Positions 44,825 through 57,154 of a DNA stretch of 64,000 nt are shown piece by piece. Within the stretch, counting starts at the first letter, position 1; the number at the start of each line of letters is the position of its first letter. The translations under genes were made by a program, and so were the position numbers. The stretch is taken from positions 16,279,175-16,343,174 of the forward strand of contig JBANSL010000018.1 of NCBI GenBank assembly GCA_037127255.1, written 5' to 3'. This DNA comes from Persicaria tinctoria. Taxonomy: Eukaryota; Streptophyta; Magnoliopsida; Caryophyllales; Polygonaceae. Below the pieces are notes generated by a model, which did not search any database, was not told where the DNA came from, and saw only the letters and a list, made by a program, of their open reading frames with translations.

Positions 44825-46855
44825 ATGTCTGGAAGAGGAAGTACACCATCACCAGGTCAAGGATCTAGTACTGGAGCTGATGGACATGGAATTGGAAGAG
44901 GTGCAGGACGCGGTTTTGTGTCTGTTACACCTCCAGCACCAGGAGCTGCAAATGGAGCTGGTCGTGGTTGGAATTTCGCACCTCATGGAGTTCAATTCGG
45001 AGATGTGTGGAAAGGTATGAATCCTGTACACGTGAATCCGTATTTTTTGTCGAATTCGGACCATCCAGGAATGGTGTTAGTGGCAACTCATTTTAATGGA
45101 ATGAATTTTACAAGCTGGAGTAGAGGAGTAAAAATGGCACTTGGTGCTAAGGCAAAGCTTGGCTTTATAAATGGTAGCTGTGTGATGCCAAATGAGAATA
45201 GTGAAGACTATGAAAAATGGCTTAGGGCTGATTCCATGGTTAGGTGTTGGTTAATAAACTCGATGACAAGTGAAATTGCTGAGAGTTTCATGTACATTGA
45301 AACAACTAAGGAACTATGGGATGATATTAGGGAGAGGTTTTGCGAATCAAATGATCCTCTTGTGTACCAATTGCGTAGGGATCTAGCTAATACCAAGCAG
45401 GAGAACCTTTCTGTTGGTGCTTATTTTGGAAGACTGAAAAAGATTTGGGATGAATTGCTGTTTTTAGATGCCACTCCTAAGTGTGATTGTGGTGGATTCA
45501 ATCAGTGTAGCTGTGGATTGATCAAGAGGATTCTTGAAAGGGATGAGAAAGCCAAAGTTATGCAGTTTTTGATGGGGTTAAATGATGTATATGAACCACT
45601 TAGAAGCAATGTGCTGTCTAAGGACCCCATGCCTGGGTTGAATAAAGCTTTTCAGATGGCCACTCAGATTGAGAGGTCCAGAGGTGTTACTGGTAATGTA
45701 CAAGGGGATGCTTCTGCACTAGCACTCACCAGGTTTGGTAGTGTGCAAGGTGAGACGTCAGGTCTAGCACCCACCAGATTTGGTCAATTTGATATAGAAG
45801 CTAATGCTGTGAATAAGTACAGAAGTGGGGATCAGTACAAGCAGTTAGAGCAGTCTAGATTTGAACAGGCTAAATAGGCTTTCAAAAGAGCAAAGCTTGA
45901 AAGGAAATGTGACTATTGTGGTGAGAGAGGCCACACAAAAGACTATTGTTTCAAGTTAGTAGGCTACCCAGAGTGGTTTAGAGGACCAAAGGATGATGAT
46001 AAGCCCAAAACTGCAGGGAAATTTGTTGCCCAGTTTGAGAGTACACAGCAAGACAATCCTTTTGATGAAAATTTTTCTGAAGCAAAGCCAGATCAAGCAG
46101 TGGTCAATGCTGTGTTTCAAGAGGTATTGAAGCTCATGAAAGGCAAGGCTCCTGCAGAAAGATTTGATAGCTCAGTCAATCAGGCTATGGTTCACTATGC
46201 AGGTACTCTTAGTGCTTCATTTCTTATTGGTGTTGATAAGTCTCAGCCTGATATATGGATAATTGATTCTGGAGCAACTGATCACATTGCATTTGATAGA
46301 TCTATATTTACTGAGATCTTTGAATTAAGTTCTGTGATCAATCTTGGGTTACCTGATGGCAACTGTATCACAGTTAGACAACAGGGTACTATCAGATTGC
46401 ACAAGGATTTAGTACTTAGCAATGTGCTATTGGTTCCTCAATTCAGACACAATTTGCTTTCAGTTTCAAAAGTTACTCAAGCTCAGCATTTCAGATTCAG
46501 TTTTGATGACATGAATTGTTGGTTACAGGACCCTACAACTAAGGTTGTAATAGCAAGAGGCTATGAAGATAAAGGGCTGTACAAGTTGAAGGCTTCTAGT
46601 TGTCAGTTTCTTCCCATCCAGAATTTTTCTTCCTTGAATAATGTCAGTTTGAATTGTAATAAGTTGCATCTTTTGCATGCAAGACTTGTTCATATGTCTT
46701 CTTCTAAGTTTCCTCACTTACCTAACTGTGAGGTGTCTGGTGTAAAGACTATTCCTTGTGACACTTGTGCAATGACAAAAATGCACAGATTGCCTTTTGA
46801 AAGGAGTTGTAGTGTAGCTGATTGTCCTTTTCAGTTGATACATATTGATGTTTAG
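44825..46855 (+). pseudogene. Copia gag, protease and start of integrase
   Basis: A glycine-rich leader (MSGRGSTPSPGQGSSTGADG) precedes a UBN2/Retrotran_gag region (WSRGVKMALGAKAKLGFING, IWDELLFLDATPKCDCGG). TAG at 45875-45877 interrupts the frame where relatives read through. It resumes in the zinc knuckle CDYCGERGHTKDYC, CX2CX4HX4C. The aspartic protease motif IIDSGATDH lies at about 46258-46285, and the GAG-pre-integrase HHCC domain at 46665-46800 (LLHARLVHMSS and CDTCAMTK). A second TAG at 46853-46855 follows LIHIDV, where a tryptophan (DVWGP) is usual. Gag and pol share one frame, as in copia. Confidence 0.85.
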
Positions 46856-47788
46856 GGCCCATATAGGACCCTTTCTCTGTGTGGTGCAAGATACTTCCTC
46901 GCCATCCTTGATGACAAATCAAGGACTACTTGGACATACTTAATGCAAGACAAGTTGCAGTTGGTAAGAATACTAACTGGTTTTCTCAACATGGTGGAAA
47001 ATCAGTTCCAGGTTTCTGTTAAATCTATTAGAACAGACAATGGTACATAATTCACTCAAAAGGATTGTGTGAATCTGCTTTTATCTAGAGGCATCTTACA
47101 TCAAAGAACAGCTCCAGGTGTCCATGAGCAAAATGGAAGAGTTGAAAGAAAACATAGGCACTTGATAGAAATTGCAAGAGCTATTAGACTACATGCTGGG
47201 CTGCCTATCAGATTTTGGGGGGACTGTGTATTGAGTGCCACTCATCTCATCAACAAAATGCCTTCTGCTAGTCTAAATTGGAAATCACCCTTTGAAATAT
47301 TGTTTCAGAAACCTCCTTCCTATGACCAGTTGAGAGTTGTGGGCTGTCTATGCTATGTCTTACAACCAAATGACCACAGAGACAAGCTTGGTGTCATTGC
47401 TAGGAGGTGTGTGTTTCTTGGGTATCCTCCAGGCCAAAAAGCTTATAAATTGTATGATTTGACTCTGAGGAAAGTGATCATCAGCAGACATGTTCAGTTC
47501 CAGGAAAACACTTTCCCTTTCAAACAAGTGCTTTCATCACAGGCCATTTCCCATTCATCACCATCTCCAGTTGATAATGAGGATGATTTTCAGTACTTTC
47601 CTATCTTTGATACAGATCATGGAAATCAACTCCTGTCTTCTGATTCCATTGCCTCTATTCCTATTGAACACAACACACCTCCTCCCACTTCTGGATTGGG
47701 TATTGGAGCTACTTCTCAACCCACTCCTAGCACCCAACCCAGTAGTCCTATCATCCATGAATCTCCCTCACCTCCTTCACCTATCATT
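46856..47788 (+). pseudogene. Copia integrase core, C-terminal part cut by a CACTA insertion
   Basis: The frame continues with YFLAILDDKSRTTWTYLM, then TAA at 47048-47050 inside the DNGTEF-type motif (SIRTDNGT-stop-FTQ). RTAPGVHEQNGRVERKHRHL and CYVLQPNDHRDKLGVIARRC follow, typical of rve and the adjacent copia region. The catalytic residues are otherwise present: D in LDDKSR, D in TDNG, and E in QNGRVERKHR. The frame is broken at codon ATT (47786-47788) by the CACTA element, and resumes in phase at 54190 after one ATT target copy. Confidence 0.85.
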
Positions 47789-47879
47789 CACTAGTGCAAA
47801 AATGGTTTTAGATAACGCCTTATAGACAACGGTTTTTAAAATAATGTTGTCTATATTGGCAGAAATTAGAGTTTTTGGG

Positions 47880-48520
47880 GACGCACAACGGTTATTAGTT
47901 ATAACCGTTGTCTTTGTAATTGCAAAGACAACGTATATATAAAGAACCGTTGTCATACATATAGAAGACATCTCAAAGAATACGGTTGACAGAACCGTTG
48001 TATATGTCCAATTGAAACCGTTGTCTTTGTAATTACAAAGACAACAGATTTATAAAGAACTATCGTCATAGATATAGAGAATATCTCAAAAAAATACGAT
48101 TGAGAGAACCGTTGTTTATGACCAATTATAACCGTTGTCTTTGTAATTGCAAAGACAACATATATATAAAGAACCGTTGTCATACATATAGAAGACATCT
48201 CAAATAATACGGTTGACAAAACCGTTGTCTATTTCCAATTGAAATCGTTGTCTTTGTAATTACAAAGACAACAGATATACAAAGAACTGTCGTCATAGAT
48301 ATAGAGAATATATCAAAAAATACGATTGAGATAACCGTTGTTTATGACCAATTATAACTGTTGTCTTTGTAATTTCAAAGACAGCAGATATATAAAGAAT
48401 CGTTGTCATACATATAGAAGACATCCAAAAAATATGGTTGACAAAACCATTGTCCATGTCCAATTAAAACCATTGTCTTTGTAATTATAAAGACAACGAA
48501 TATATAAAGAACCGTTGTTA
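47880..48520. repeat. Tandem ~113-bp units, each with a palindrome
   Basis: About five units, each with the core GTTGTCTTTGTAATT followed by (A/G)CAAAGACAAC, an almost perfect inverted repeat centred on AATT. Then come ATATATAAAGAACCGTTGTC and ACATATAGAAGACATCTCAA. Odd and even units alternate slightly (CATACATATAGAAGACATC against CATAGATATAGAGAATATC), suggesting a ~226-bp higher-order repeat. These sit at the 5' subterminal position of the CACTA element. Confidence 0.8.
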
Positions 48521-48841
48521 TACTAACAGAGAATTTTTTTATTAAAAGATCCGAGACTGCGAGATGTCCTCTAAAATAATTCCCGCTTTCTATCTCGAAT
48601 TAAACATAACTTTCAAATCCTTCCTACGAGGCTATAAGAATTTACTGTTCATTAGAAAAAAAAGTTACATTGACCGTTGATTCTTAGTGCACTAATCTGA
48701 TCAAAGGCTTTGGACTCTTCATTTGTGTAAAGTCTGAATTGCCCATCAAAGTTTCAATTTAAAAATATTTATTTTTTTGTTTAAGGGTCCGTTTCAGTAA
48801 TTTCATTTTAAACTCCTCCTCTCTCTGTGTCTTTCCCTATC

Positions 48842-48843
<2 letters not shown>

Positions 48844-48901
<58 letters not shown>
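48844..48901. repeat. (CT)n microsatellite
   Basis: About 28 uninterrupted CT dinucleotides, just left of the hAT MITE at 48940. Confidence 0.95.
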
Positions 48902-48906
<5 letters not shown>

Positions 48907-48939
48907 GCATATTGTCCTCCGAAAACCATCTCTCGTCGG

Positions 48940-49585
48940 TAGGGGTGTGCATCGGCCCAAAACCTAACCGAACCGAACCGAAATCGAAAATCTCAAAATT
49001 TCAAAACCGGAAGCCGAACCGAAAGCATTAGGTTCGGTTCGGTTATTTGCCGGTTTGGTTTGTGTTCGGTTCGGTTTTAACACAGTTGAACCGAATTTTC
49101 ATAAAAAAAATTTTAAAAAAAATTCTCTTAAAAAAATTCGATTTAACACAAACCGAGCCTACAAAAAATATATGTATTAGCGTATATATGTGTGTATATA
49201 CACGGTATATATGTGTATATATACACACTACACACTACACACACAAAAAAAAATGTGTATATACACTGTATAGTGTATATATGTATATACACTTTATATA
49301 AAGTATATGTATAGCGTATATATGTATATATAAAGTATACCAATATATGTATATTGTATTTATGTAGTGTATAAAAAGTATTGTATAAATATATATATTG
49401 GAATATTAAAAAAAATCGGTTTAACACAAACCGAACCGAAACCGAACACAAACCGAACCGAAACCGAAAAATGAAAATTCTCGGACCGAAAGCCGAACCG
49501 AAAAACTTCAGTTCGGTTAGGTTCAGTTCGGTTTGTGTTGGTTCGGCCAAAAAATTCGGTTTGGACCGAATCATGCACACCCCTA
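48940..49585. mobile_element. hAT-type MITE with CCGAACCGAA arms
   Basis: Both ends read TAGGGGTGTGCAT inward and are flanked by a perfect 8-bp duplication CTCGTCGG (48932-48939 and 49586-49593). The arms are repeats of AACCGAACCGAA/TTCGGTTCGG and the core is TATATGTGTATATACAC-type AT-rich sequence. No coding capacity. It inserted into the CACTA element. Confidence 0.92.
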
Positions 49586-50623
49586 CTCGTCGGAGCCTTC
49601 GCCGCACTGCCACCTTTGCCAGGTCTGTCGTCTGTTAATTCTTCCCCAAGCTGACCAAACATAAAACAAATTTTCAATGCTCTCTCACTCCAGACAGCCT
49701 AATTTGGTCACTGTCGTCAAAAATAAAACCAAACCCTAACAAATCCACCATAGCTTACAAGAGCCATGTGGACCAGAAATTAGATCTGGAATTCGACTTT
49801 CCAGTTCACACGCAGGCCCCTAACAAACTGAAGTGCGCATATAGATTCTGAGATGTCGGTGGATATTAGAAATTCACCGAGAAGGAATAAGAGGGATGAA
49901 AAGGTGTTAGTGCTTCTGCTGCGTAGCAAGAAATGGATGGAGGAAGAACAGAAATGTGGCGAACATCGCAAACAACACACACCGCCAAGGCGCCAATGAA
50001 CACTGTTCTCCGAACAGGAGAGAGATTCTTGCGACTGATTGAAACTGCAGAGGACATGGCGAGATATAGAAAGTGGGGAAGCTCTTTGTTATCGGTTTGT
50101 CATCTTCTCAAGTTGATGGGTTTCATTTTAAAATTAGATATTCATATTGATTTCCCAGTTTGATGTAAATTTAGGGTCTTATATTTGCATTGACATTTTA
50201 TGTCTCTCCCTTCATTCATTTTATCTGTACGCAATTTGATGACCTAGATAATTTAGGATATTGCTTTGGTAAATTGAATTGGGATTTTTAAGTGTTAATT
50301 CTAGGCTTGATGACTCAAATAAGACATCTGTTATAGTTTCTTCAGCTTTTTGTTGTTGTTGAAATTCCAAGTTATGGAGTTAAAATGCAGGATTTAGTAA
50401 TGCGGGAAAAAGAATAACAGATTGCAAATGTATTTCATTCTCAAATTTTATTTGAGAAATTACTATACGACTCCTTCTAATCAAGGAATCTTGAATGGTA
50501 ACAGGTTACCAAAGTGGTTGCTTTATTAATTTTGCTTATCCTTGCAGCAGGGCAGTAGCTTAGGGCTACTTTGAGAGAGTATAGTTATAAGTATGCAAAT
50601 CTTTAGATTACAATTGCTTTATA

Positions 50624-50858
50624 CTCCCTCCGTTCCAAAATAGATGGCCTTTTACTTTTTAACACGTTTTTTAAGGAGCGGAAAACTCTATAAAATATTA
50701 TTTATTTGATTAAAATTTTTATACTATTTGATACTTATTACTAATAAGTATCTAATTATATAAAAAAATTTAATTAAAAAATAATATTTCATAGAGTTTT
50801 TCGCTCTTTAAAAAGCGTGCCGAAAAGTAAAAGACCATGTATTTTGAAACGGAGGGAG
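50624..50858. mobile_element. Stowaway MITE
   Basis: 235 bp with ends CTCCCTCCGTTCCAAAATA and CTCCCTCCGTTTCAAAATA read inward, flanked by TA (50622-50623 and 50859-50860). Further inside, the arms also pair (AAGGAGCGGAAAACTCTATA against CATAGAGTTTTTCGCTCTTT), so it can fold into a long hairpin. Same family type as 40715-40951. Confidence 0.93.
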
Positions 50859-50860
50859 TA

Positions 50861-52780
50861 CTGTGTTAAAATCATGTCTATAAGCAATATGTTTTACTAT
50901 ACATATATAACATTTAGTGTAATTGTAATACCTAAGGGTGAGAGCTGAATTCAAGAGAGCAAAGGAACATACAGTTAACTACAAAATATGTGAATGCAAA
51001 CTGATCAAGTTTTTGTTGTTGAGAAAACCAGCGTCTCAAACAGAGCTGTTGTGTAAACAATACAAATGGCAAAGGGCTTTCGTTTATTCATTTGTAAATT
51101 TCTCCATGAATGAAGACTACTGTTGGATGCCTCATGACTCGTGAGGCATGTCTCTTTCATATATTGAGTTTAATTTTCTCTTCGCTGTTTGAAAGGTTGA
51201 TTTACTGCCTCTGTATTCAGCCTCTTTGATGATTGATTGTCGATTTCGTGTTATCCCACTAATTAGGGCTCATTGCTCTCAGGTTCGCTCTCACACCAAG
51301 AACCGTTTTTGCCATTGCTGTCAGGTACGCGTTCAACGTCACTGCTATTGCCTCTGTGTATTCAAATAATTTTATGATAAACTTTCTTGAATATAAATGA
51401 TTTATGTGGACAGGTTGCTACAAGATTGAGGTTTTGTTATTTTTATTATCTGTGATTCGATTAGGCTGTAGGCAGAGTTTCGTTGAATTCACATATTCTG
51501 GAGTTGCATGTTTTGCTCATTTTTACTTTCAATTTGTCTTATTTATATATGGGAACACTTATCCATGTCTTTCTTAATTTGAAAAGTTCCTCACAAGTCA
51601 TTTGAATTGCTCATCAGACCACCCCTTGCCCTGCCCCCTCTTTCCAGCAAGGTACTGAACTATGTGGGAACACTTATCAATCTTGACCTGATAATTTTAT
51701 TATAGTATACAACCCTTTATTTAAGTGTGAATCAAAGTTAAATAACTGGAATTTGGCCATTCTTGTTGGTTGATCTTCATGATCATTAAAAGATAATTGA
51801 GAAAATTACCTTTATGGTTAATTCTAAGTTGCCTTTTCTCCTTGAAGTTCTTATTTGCCTTATTTCTGCCTATCATGTATTTATTGGTAATTTCTTTTTC
51901 TTTCTTTTTAGAAAAATAGAAGTAAAACCATCTTGGTGTTGACCAAGATGGGTTAGCTTTCTTTATATTTTTATTGGTTATATATTCTGAATTAGCTCTC
52001 TTTATGTTTTCATTTCATTTGGTGATATTTAGATTCACATTTTTAATTTGTGATATTTATCTGGGGTTAACCGTGTGTTCATCGTCTGCTCAGTTGCTCA
52101 CATTTCATTTGTGATATTTAGATTCACTTTTTTCCGACATCATCATGTTTTGCTGCTCAAGAATTAAGCACTGAACAACTTGAAAAGTTGATGAACACCA
52201 TGAATTCAGGTACGTTCTTGATCAAATTCCATCTCTTCCCATAAATTCCTAATGGTACTAGACCACCTTCCTTGATTCCATACAAATCTCGGTGCAAGAA
52301 AAACCCTTTTGACTCGGTTCTCTTTGACGTGGATTTCACGTACTTGCATTACTTAATTTTGATGTAATCAATGTTAGAGTTTTCTATATTAATTCATCAT
52401 TTTTTATTTTATTTATTTGCCATTTGCAATTTCATTATATTACCTATTTGACTTCTGCTCCTTTTTATCATGTTTAATTTAAGGAAATCTCAAAGTATAT
52501 GGTGATTTTTATTGATGTTCCTGGTTGAGAAGTTAACTATAAGAAACGCAAGTTTATGAAACATGATTCTGATGACTCTCCAGCAACAACTCTGACCAAG
52601 AGTTCTATAAGATACATGATTTTTGTCAGGATAAAATTTTCCATTACTGCCCAAAACTTCTAAGCCTATCACTTGCATTAAAATCAACTTGATTTTCTCT
52701 TATATTATAGGATTAATCTGATTCTTAAAATGCTGGTTGTTTTTTTGTTCTCAAATCATCAAGCACACTGAATCTGATTC
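50861..52780. other. Interior of the CACTA element, unassigned
   Basis: No complete gene. A short exon-like phrase near 52150-52210 (translating LSTEQLEKLMNTMNSG before a GT) might be a captured exon, but I cannot name a source. The rest is AT-rich, intron-like sequence. Confidence 0.35.
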
Positions 52781-52785
52781 TTACA

Positions 52786-53013
52786 TAAGGTTGCATTGCT
52801 GCCATTGTAGAAGTGCTTGAAACCGGGAACTGCGAGGAGCAAGAGCATGCACTATCAATTATGCTTCCGTTGAGTTCTCAATATGAAGAATGCTTTAATA
52901 TGGCCACAATGAAGGGTATTATTCCTTCTCTTTTCGGTATAACAGTCAATGGAAATGACAAAAGGAAGGTGATTGCATCGATTGCTCCAGCTCTTGAGAG
53001 ACATTTCCCATGA
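52786..53013 (+). pseudogene. Captured fragment of a U-box/ARM-repeat E3 ligase gene
   Basis: The frame reads IAAIVEVLETGNCEEQEHAL, then SIMLPLSSQYEECFNMATMK and GIIPSLFGITVNGNDKRK, and ends at TGA 53011-53013. This matches the ARM-repeat part of plant U-box proteins of the PUB45 type (VLETGxxEEQEHAxSxLLxL, GVIPSLVxISxNGxxKGK). Only about 75 residues are present, with no U-box and no start codon. It lies inside the non-autonomous CACTA and is best read as a host gene piece captured by the transposon. Confidence 0.6.
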
Positions 53014-53301
53014 AGACAAGCAAGAAGATTCAGTGTGCAATAATGATGTTGTTTATAGGATTCCATACTCCTGAGTGTAAGAAAATGTCTTCCAAGTGAA
53101 ATGGGTTTTTGAGCAAATTTGCAATGAAAGGTAAGAGTTTTGCATTTTTTGTTTTTTTTTTCTTCGTGTTTAGTGCAGTACATAGCCACATATGTATTTG
53201 TTAGATTGTAAATTAATGACGTATTCCCTTGTGCATAGTTACCAGTTGATATAAGCAGGTCACTTTAACACAACCTGGATGCTGGGTTCACGTTATTACT
53301 G

Positions 53302-53547
<246 letters not shown>

Positions 53548-53564
53548 TTGAGTGATTTTAGACA

Positions 53565-54150
53565 ATGGTTATGGTACGTACACAACGGTTATGGTGTACC
53601 TAGACAACAATGAGATTGAATATAGACAACGGTTCAATTGTATTTAGACAACGGTTAAAAATGAATATAGACAACGAGGATAATGGACATAAACAACGGT
53701 TATATGGTACATAGACAACAGTTATGGGTACCTAGGTGTACCTAGACAACAATGATATTGAATATAGACAACGGTCTATTGTATCTAGACAACGGTTAAA
53801 AAGGAATTTAGACAACGGGGATACCCACATAAACAACGGTTATATGGAACATAGACAACGGTTATGGTTACCTAGACAACAATTAGATTGTACATAAACA
53901 ACAGTTATATAATACATACACAACGGTTATATGACACATAAACAACGGTTATATGACACATAAACAACGATTATAACTGTTTAATATCGATTGTTCCAAA
54001 TTTTGGAGTCACATCGACAACGGTTATGGATCATCTTTCACAGTAGTTATAACTGTTGTCTTAAAGAACCGTTGTCATAGGTTCAACCGTTGTTTTATCT
54101 AAAACCGCACTGACATAGAGAACAGTGTAATAACCGTTGTCTATGTTGAT
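53565..54150. repeat. 3' subterminal array of ACAACGGTT motifs
   Basis: At least 15 copies of A(G/A)ACAACGGTTAT-like words in one main orientation, for example ATAGACAACGGTT, ATAAACAACGGTTATATG and CTAGACAACAATGAG. They form longer units of about 150 bp. The final 150 bp switches to the AACCGTTGTC orientation. It mirrors the palindromic array at the other end of the element. Confidence 0.75.
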
Positions 54151-54189
54151 AAATAACCATTGTCTAAGACCTTTTTTGTACTAGTGATT

Positions 54190-55914
54190 GTTCCTGTGTT
54201 GCCCAAAAGAAACATACACAGGCCCATTCACCTACAAGACTATGTGTACTCCAATTTTCCTTCTAGAGAAATCTCTGATTCCTCTAAATCTGAATCCTTT
54301 GCTGTATTTTCAATTCAAAACCTTTCCCACATGTCTCCTGAGTTCATCCAATCTCATATACACATGTGCTCCACCTTTGAACCAAACTCCTATTCTCAGG
54401 CAAAAGGAGTTCCTGAGTGGAAATCTGCTATGCAATTAGAATTGAAGGCATTATCAGATAACCACACTTGGACCACTACTCCATTGCCCCAAGGAAAAAA
54501 GGCAATAGGATGCAAATGGATCTTCAAAGTAAAGTACAGGCCAGATGGATCCATTGAGAGACACAAGGCCAGACTGGTTGCTAAGGGGTATAATCAAATC
54601 AAAGATAAGGATTACAAACAGACATTTTCACCAGTGGCAAAGCTTGCAACAGTTAGAGTCATTTTGGCCTTAGCAGCTACTAAAGGTTGGGTGCTTCATC
54701 AGCTTGATGTCAACAATGCATTTTTGCATGGTTACTTGGATGAGGAAGTTTACATGACTCCTCCTCAAGGACTGGTGGTTCCTAGTGGTCATGTTTGCAG
54801 ACTGAAGAGATCTCTTTATGGTCTCAAGCAGGCAAGTAGGCAGTGGAATTATGAGCTTACTAAATTCATGGTTAGATTGGGATTCAAACAATCAACTCAT
54901 GACTACTCTCTCTTTGTCAAGAGGTCTGGTACTCACATGACAGTGGCACTAGTCTATGTAGATGACATGCTCCTTCTAGGTGACTCCAGCTCTGAAATTG
55001 CCATCACTAAGGCTACCTTACACAGAGCATTCACCATTAAAGATCTAGGAAAAGCCAGATATTTTTTGGGCATGAAGATTGCTAGATCATCTTCTGGCAT
55101 TTTGCTCAATCAAAGGAAGTATGTGTTGGACATACTTAAAGATGCCCAAATGGAAGCTTGCAAAACCTCTGACTTCCCTATGCAACATGGAGTCAAGTTA
55201 TCCTCACATGATGGAGACCTTATCCTTAATCCTGAAGATTACAGAAGGCTAGTTGGGCGCCTCTTGTATTTGACTCTAACAAGGCCTGACATCTCTTATA
55301 CAGTCCAACAGCTAAGCCAATTTCTTCAGCATCCTCTACAACCTCACTGGAATACCTTGATGTACTTACTAAGGTATCTTAAAGGCAGTTTCAATTTTGC
55401 TTTATCATACTCAGCTTCATCCTCTTTCAAAGTCCATGGGTACACAGATGCAGATTGGGGCAACTGTTTGGACACTGGTCGTTCCCTCTCAGGATACTGT
55501 GTCTTCCTTGGCTCATCTTTGGTTTCCTGGTAGACAAAAAAGCAACAGGTTGTTTCTAAATCATCAACTGAGAGTGAATACCGTGCTATGTCTCTTGCTG
55601 CCAGTGAATTAGTGTGGATCCAGGGCTTACTGTCAGATCTTTTCATCCCTATTTCCTTGCCAATTACTTTGTTCTGTGATAACAAATCAGCTCAGCTCCT
55701 TGCCCTCAATCCAGTTTTCCACGAGAGAACTAAACATGTTCGAACTGATTGCCATTTCATTCAAGAAATTGTACAACAGGGGTTCCTCAAGACAGATCAT
55801 GTGGCTTCTTCCTTGCAAATAGCTGATATACTCACAAAGGCTCTAGGGTCCAAGCAACATAGCTTCCTTCGGTCCAAGCTAGGCCTTGTCTTGCCTAGTG
55901 CAAGTCCTGCTTGA
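54190..55914 (+). pseudogene. Copia reverse transcriptase and RNase H
   Basis: The frame rejoins the upstream pol frame after removal of the CACTA. RVT_2 motifs are intact: GCKWIFKVKYRPDGSIERHK, ARLVAKGYNQ, QLDVNNAFLHGYLDEEVYM, SLYGLKQASRQW and the catalytic ALVYVDDMLLLG. RNase H shows HGYTDADWGNCLDTGRSLSG and KSSTESEYRAMSLAASELVW. A TAG at 55531-55533 lies in SW-stop-TKKQ between them. The frame ends at TGA 55912-55914, touching the polypurine tract. Confidence 0.9.
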
Positions 55915-55920
55915 GGGGGG
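55913..55920 (+). promoter_or_regulatory. Polypurine tract of the copia element
   Basis: GAGGGGGG two bases before the 3' LTR; plus-strand primer of reverse transcription. It overlaps the pol stop codon. Confidence 0.85.
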
Positions 55921-55922
55921 TA

Positions 55923-56181
55923 TATGAGAGTATACACACATTACTCTATACTCTCCCTCGACAAATTGGTTACAGCTTCAGGGGCAAAAATGTAATTTCC
56001 CCTAGAGCAGTTAGGAGAAACAGAATTATAAATAAGGGTGTTGTGTTAGGCGGGAGTTTAGTTTTTTGGTTGCTGTAACAAACTCTGTGTTCTTGGTTTT
56101 GCTAGAGCTTTTGCTCCATTGTGTTGAATTCCTTCGATTCCACAGATTTTCCACAAATTCTTTTTGTTTCAATTGTCCAAA
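55923..56181 (+). repeat. 3' LTR of the copia element
   Basis: 259 bp. Compared base by base by eye with 44419-44677, I see no difference. Target duplication ATCTC follows at 56182-56186. Confidence 0.93.
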
Positions 56182-56186
56182 ATCTC

Positions 56187-56690
56187 ATTGGGGTCAGTGG
56201 AATCGGACATGGCCTTATAGCAACCCAAGAAATCGGATGCTTTCAACAAAATGCATCAAAAAATAGAACTAGGAGGATGTTCGAAATTTCCATAATCTAT
56301 TGAAATTTCTCGTAATGGATGGACGGGGTAAGAGTATATCCCTCTACATGAGGAATGAGGATGTTTGAATCCATTCCATATCTATATATACAAAAAATTA
56401 ATCTAAACGGAAAGCAAAAATCCACGAGGATGGGGAACCATCAAGGATTGTGACAAAGGCGATTACTAACCCTGGAGCAAAGATGGGGACATCGATATGC
56501 TTGTCTAGACAGGTTGATCGAGTTGATGACGAAAATCACATGGATGACCGATTTACTCGATTTTTTGTTAAATGGAAAAAAGGTGGGCGGTAGATGAGTA
56601 ATTGGTCAATTGCTTCTTGATGCCCCGTTAAGATTAATTAAATCAAAGTTGAATTTGGTTGTTAGGTGCCGGCTTCAAATGGGCTGGTGG
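56187..56690. other. Intergenic, no gene seen
   Basis: Continuation of the sequence interrupted by the copia element at 44418. No domain or repeat is recognised. The last part merges into the duplicated promoter of the pseudogene that follows. Confidence 0.4.
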
Positions 56691-56822
56691 ATTATAATTA
56701 GCCCAAAGATGGCCCATCTACATATAAACCAGCTGTATGGAATTACAAGCTCTCCTTCTGGTGTTCAAATTCTTGTAGGCCATCTTTCTTCTTCCTGATC
56801 GATCGATCGATCATATAATAAT

Positions 56823-57153
56823 ATGGGTAAATACTCTGTGGAAGAGATTATATCCGCCGTCTCCCTCACCGCCGTGTTTTCTTTGCTACAATTTCCCTAC
56901 GAGAAGATACACGGAAGCCCTGTCCCGACCATCATCCTACTACTTCCACGCCTTCGTATTAGGCCTCAACTTCGCATTTTTAGGAGGTGTGGTGACCGTT
57001 TTCCTCAAACACTTGTATCCCAAGGTCGCTGATTTCTGCAGGCTCATCTCATTGTTGTCGATCACCATAGCCGGTGGAGTCTTCACTGACTTGGCTGTTC
57101 CATGGGCTATACGTGCCTTGTTCATCAAAGCTTCCCTTGTTACAACCGCTTGA
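56823..57153 (+). pseudogene. Frameshifted copy of the small membrane-protein gene
   Basis: It starts MGKYSVEEIISAVSLTAVFS, like the gene at 21076-21420 but in the opposite orientation, 35 kb away. At about 56936 the copy lacks 14 bp present in the 21-kb gene (the part encoding FKGRPS), which shifts the frame and ends the product at 57032. Past the break, in another frame, the copy still reads LGLNFAFLGGVVTVFLKHLY, and the 3' end is ASLVTTA-stop at 57153. The promoter is duplicated as well: ATAAACCAGCTG, GCCCAAAGATGGCCCATCT and a GATCGATCGATC run before the ATG. Apart from the deletion, divergence is low. Confidence 0.85.
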
Positions 57154-57154
57154 T

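Noticed and set aside
47880..48520. CRISPR-like array of ~113-bp units
   Set aside because: Units are contiguous with no unique spacers and lie at a CACTA subterminal position in plant nuclear DNA; they are transposon subterminal repeats.
49143..49677. Minus-strand frames of 105-156 codons rich in F, N and R
   Set aside because: They translate the CCGAACCGAA arms and AT core of the hAT MITE at 48940-49585.
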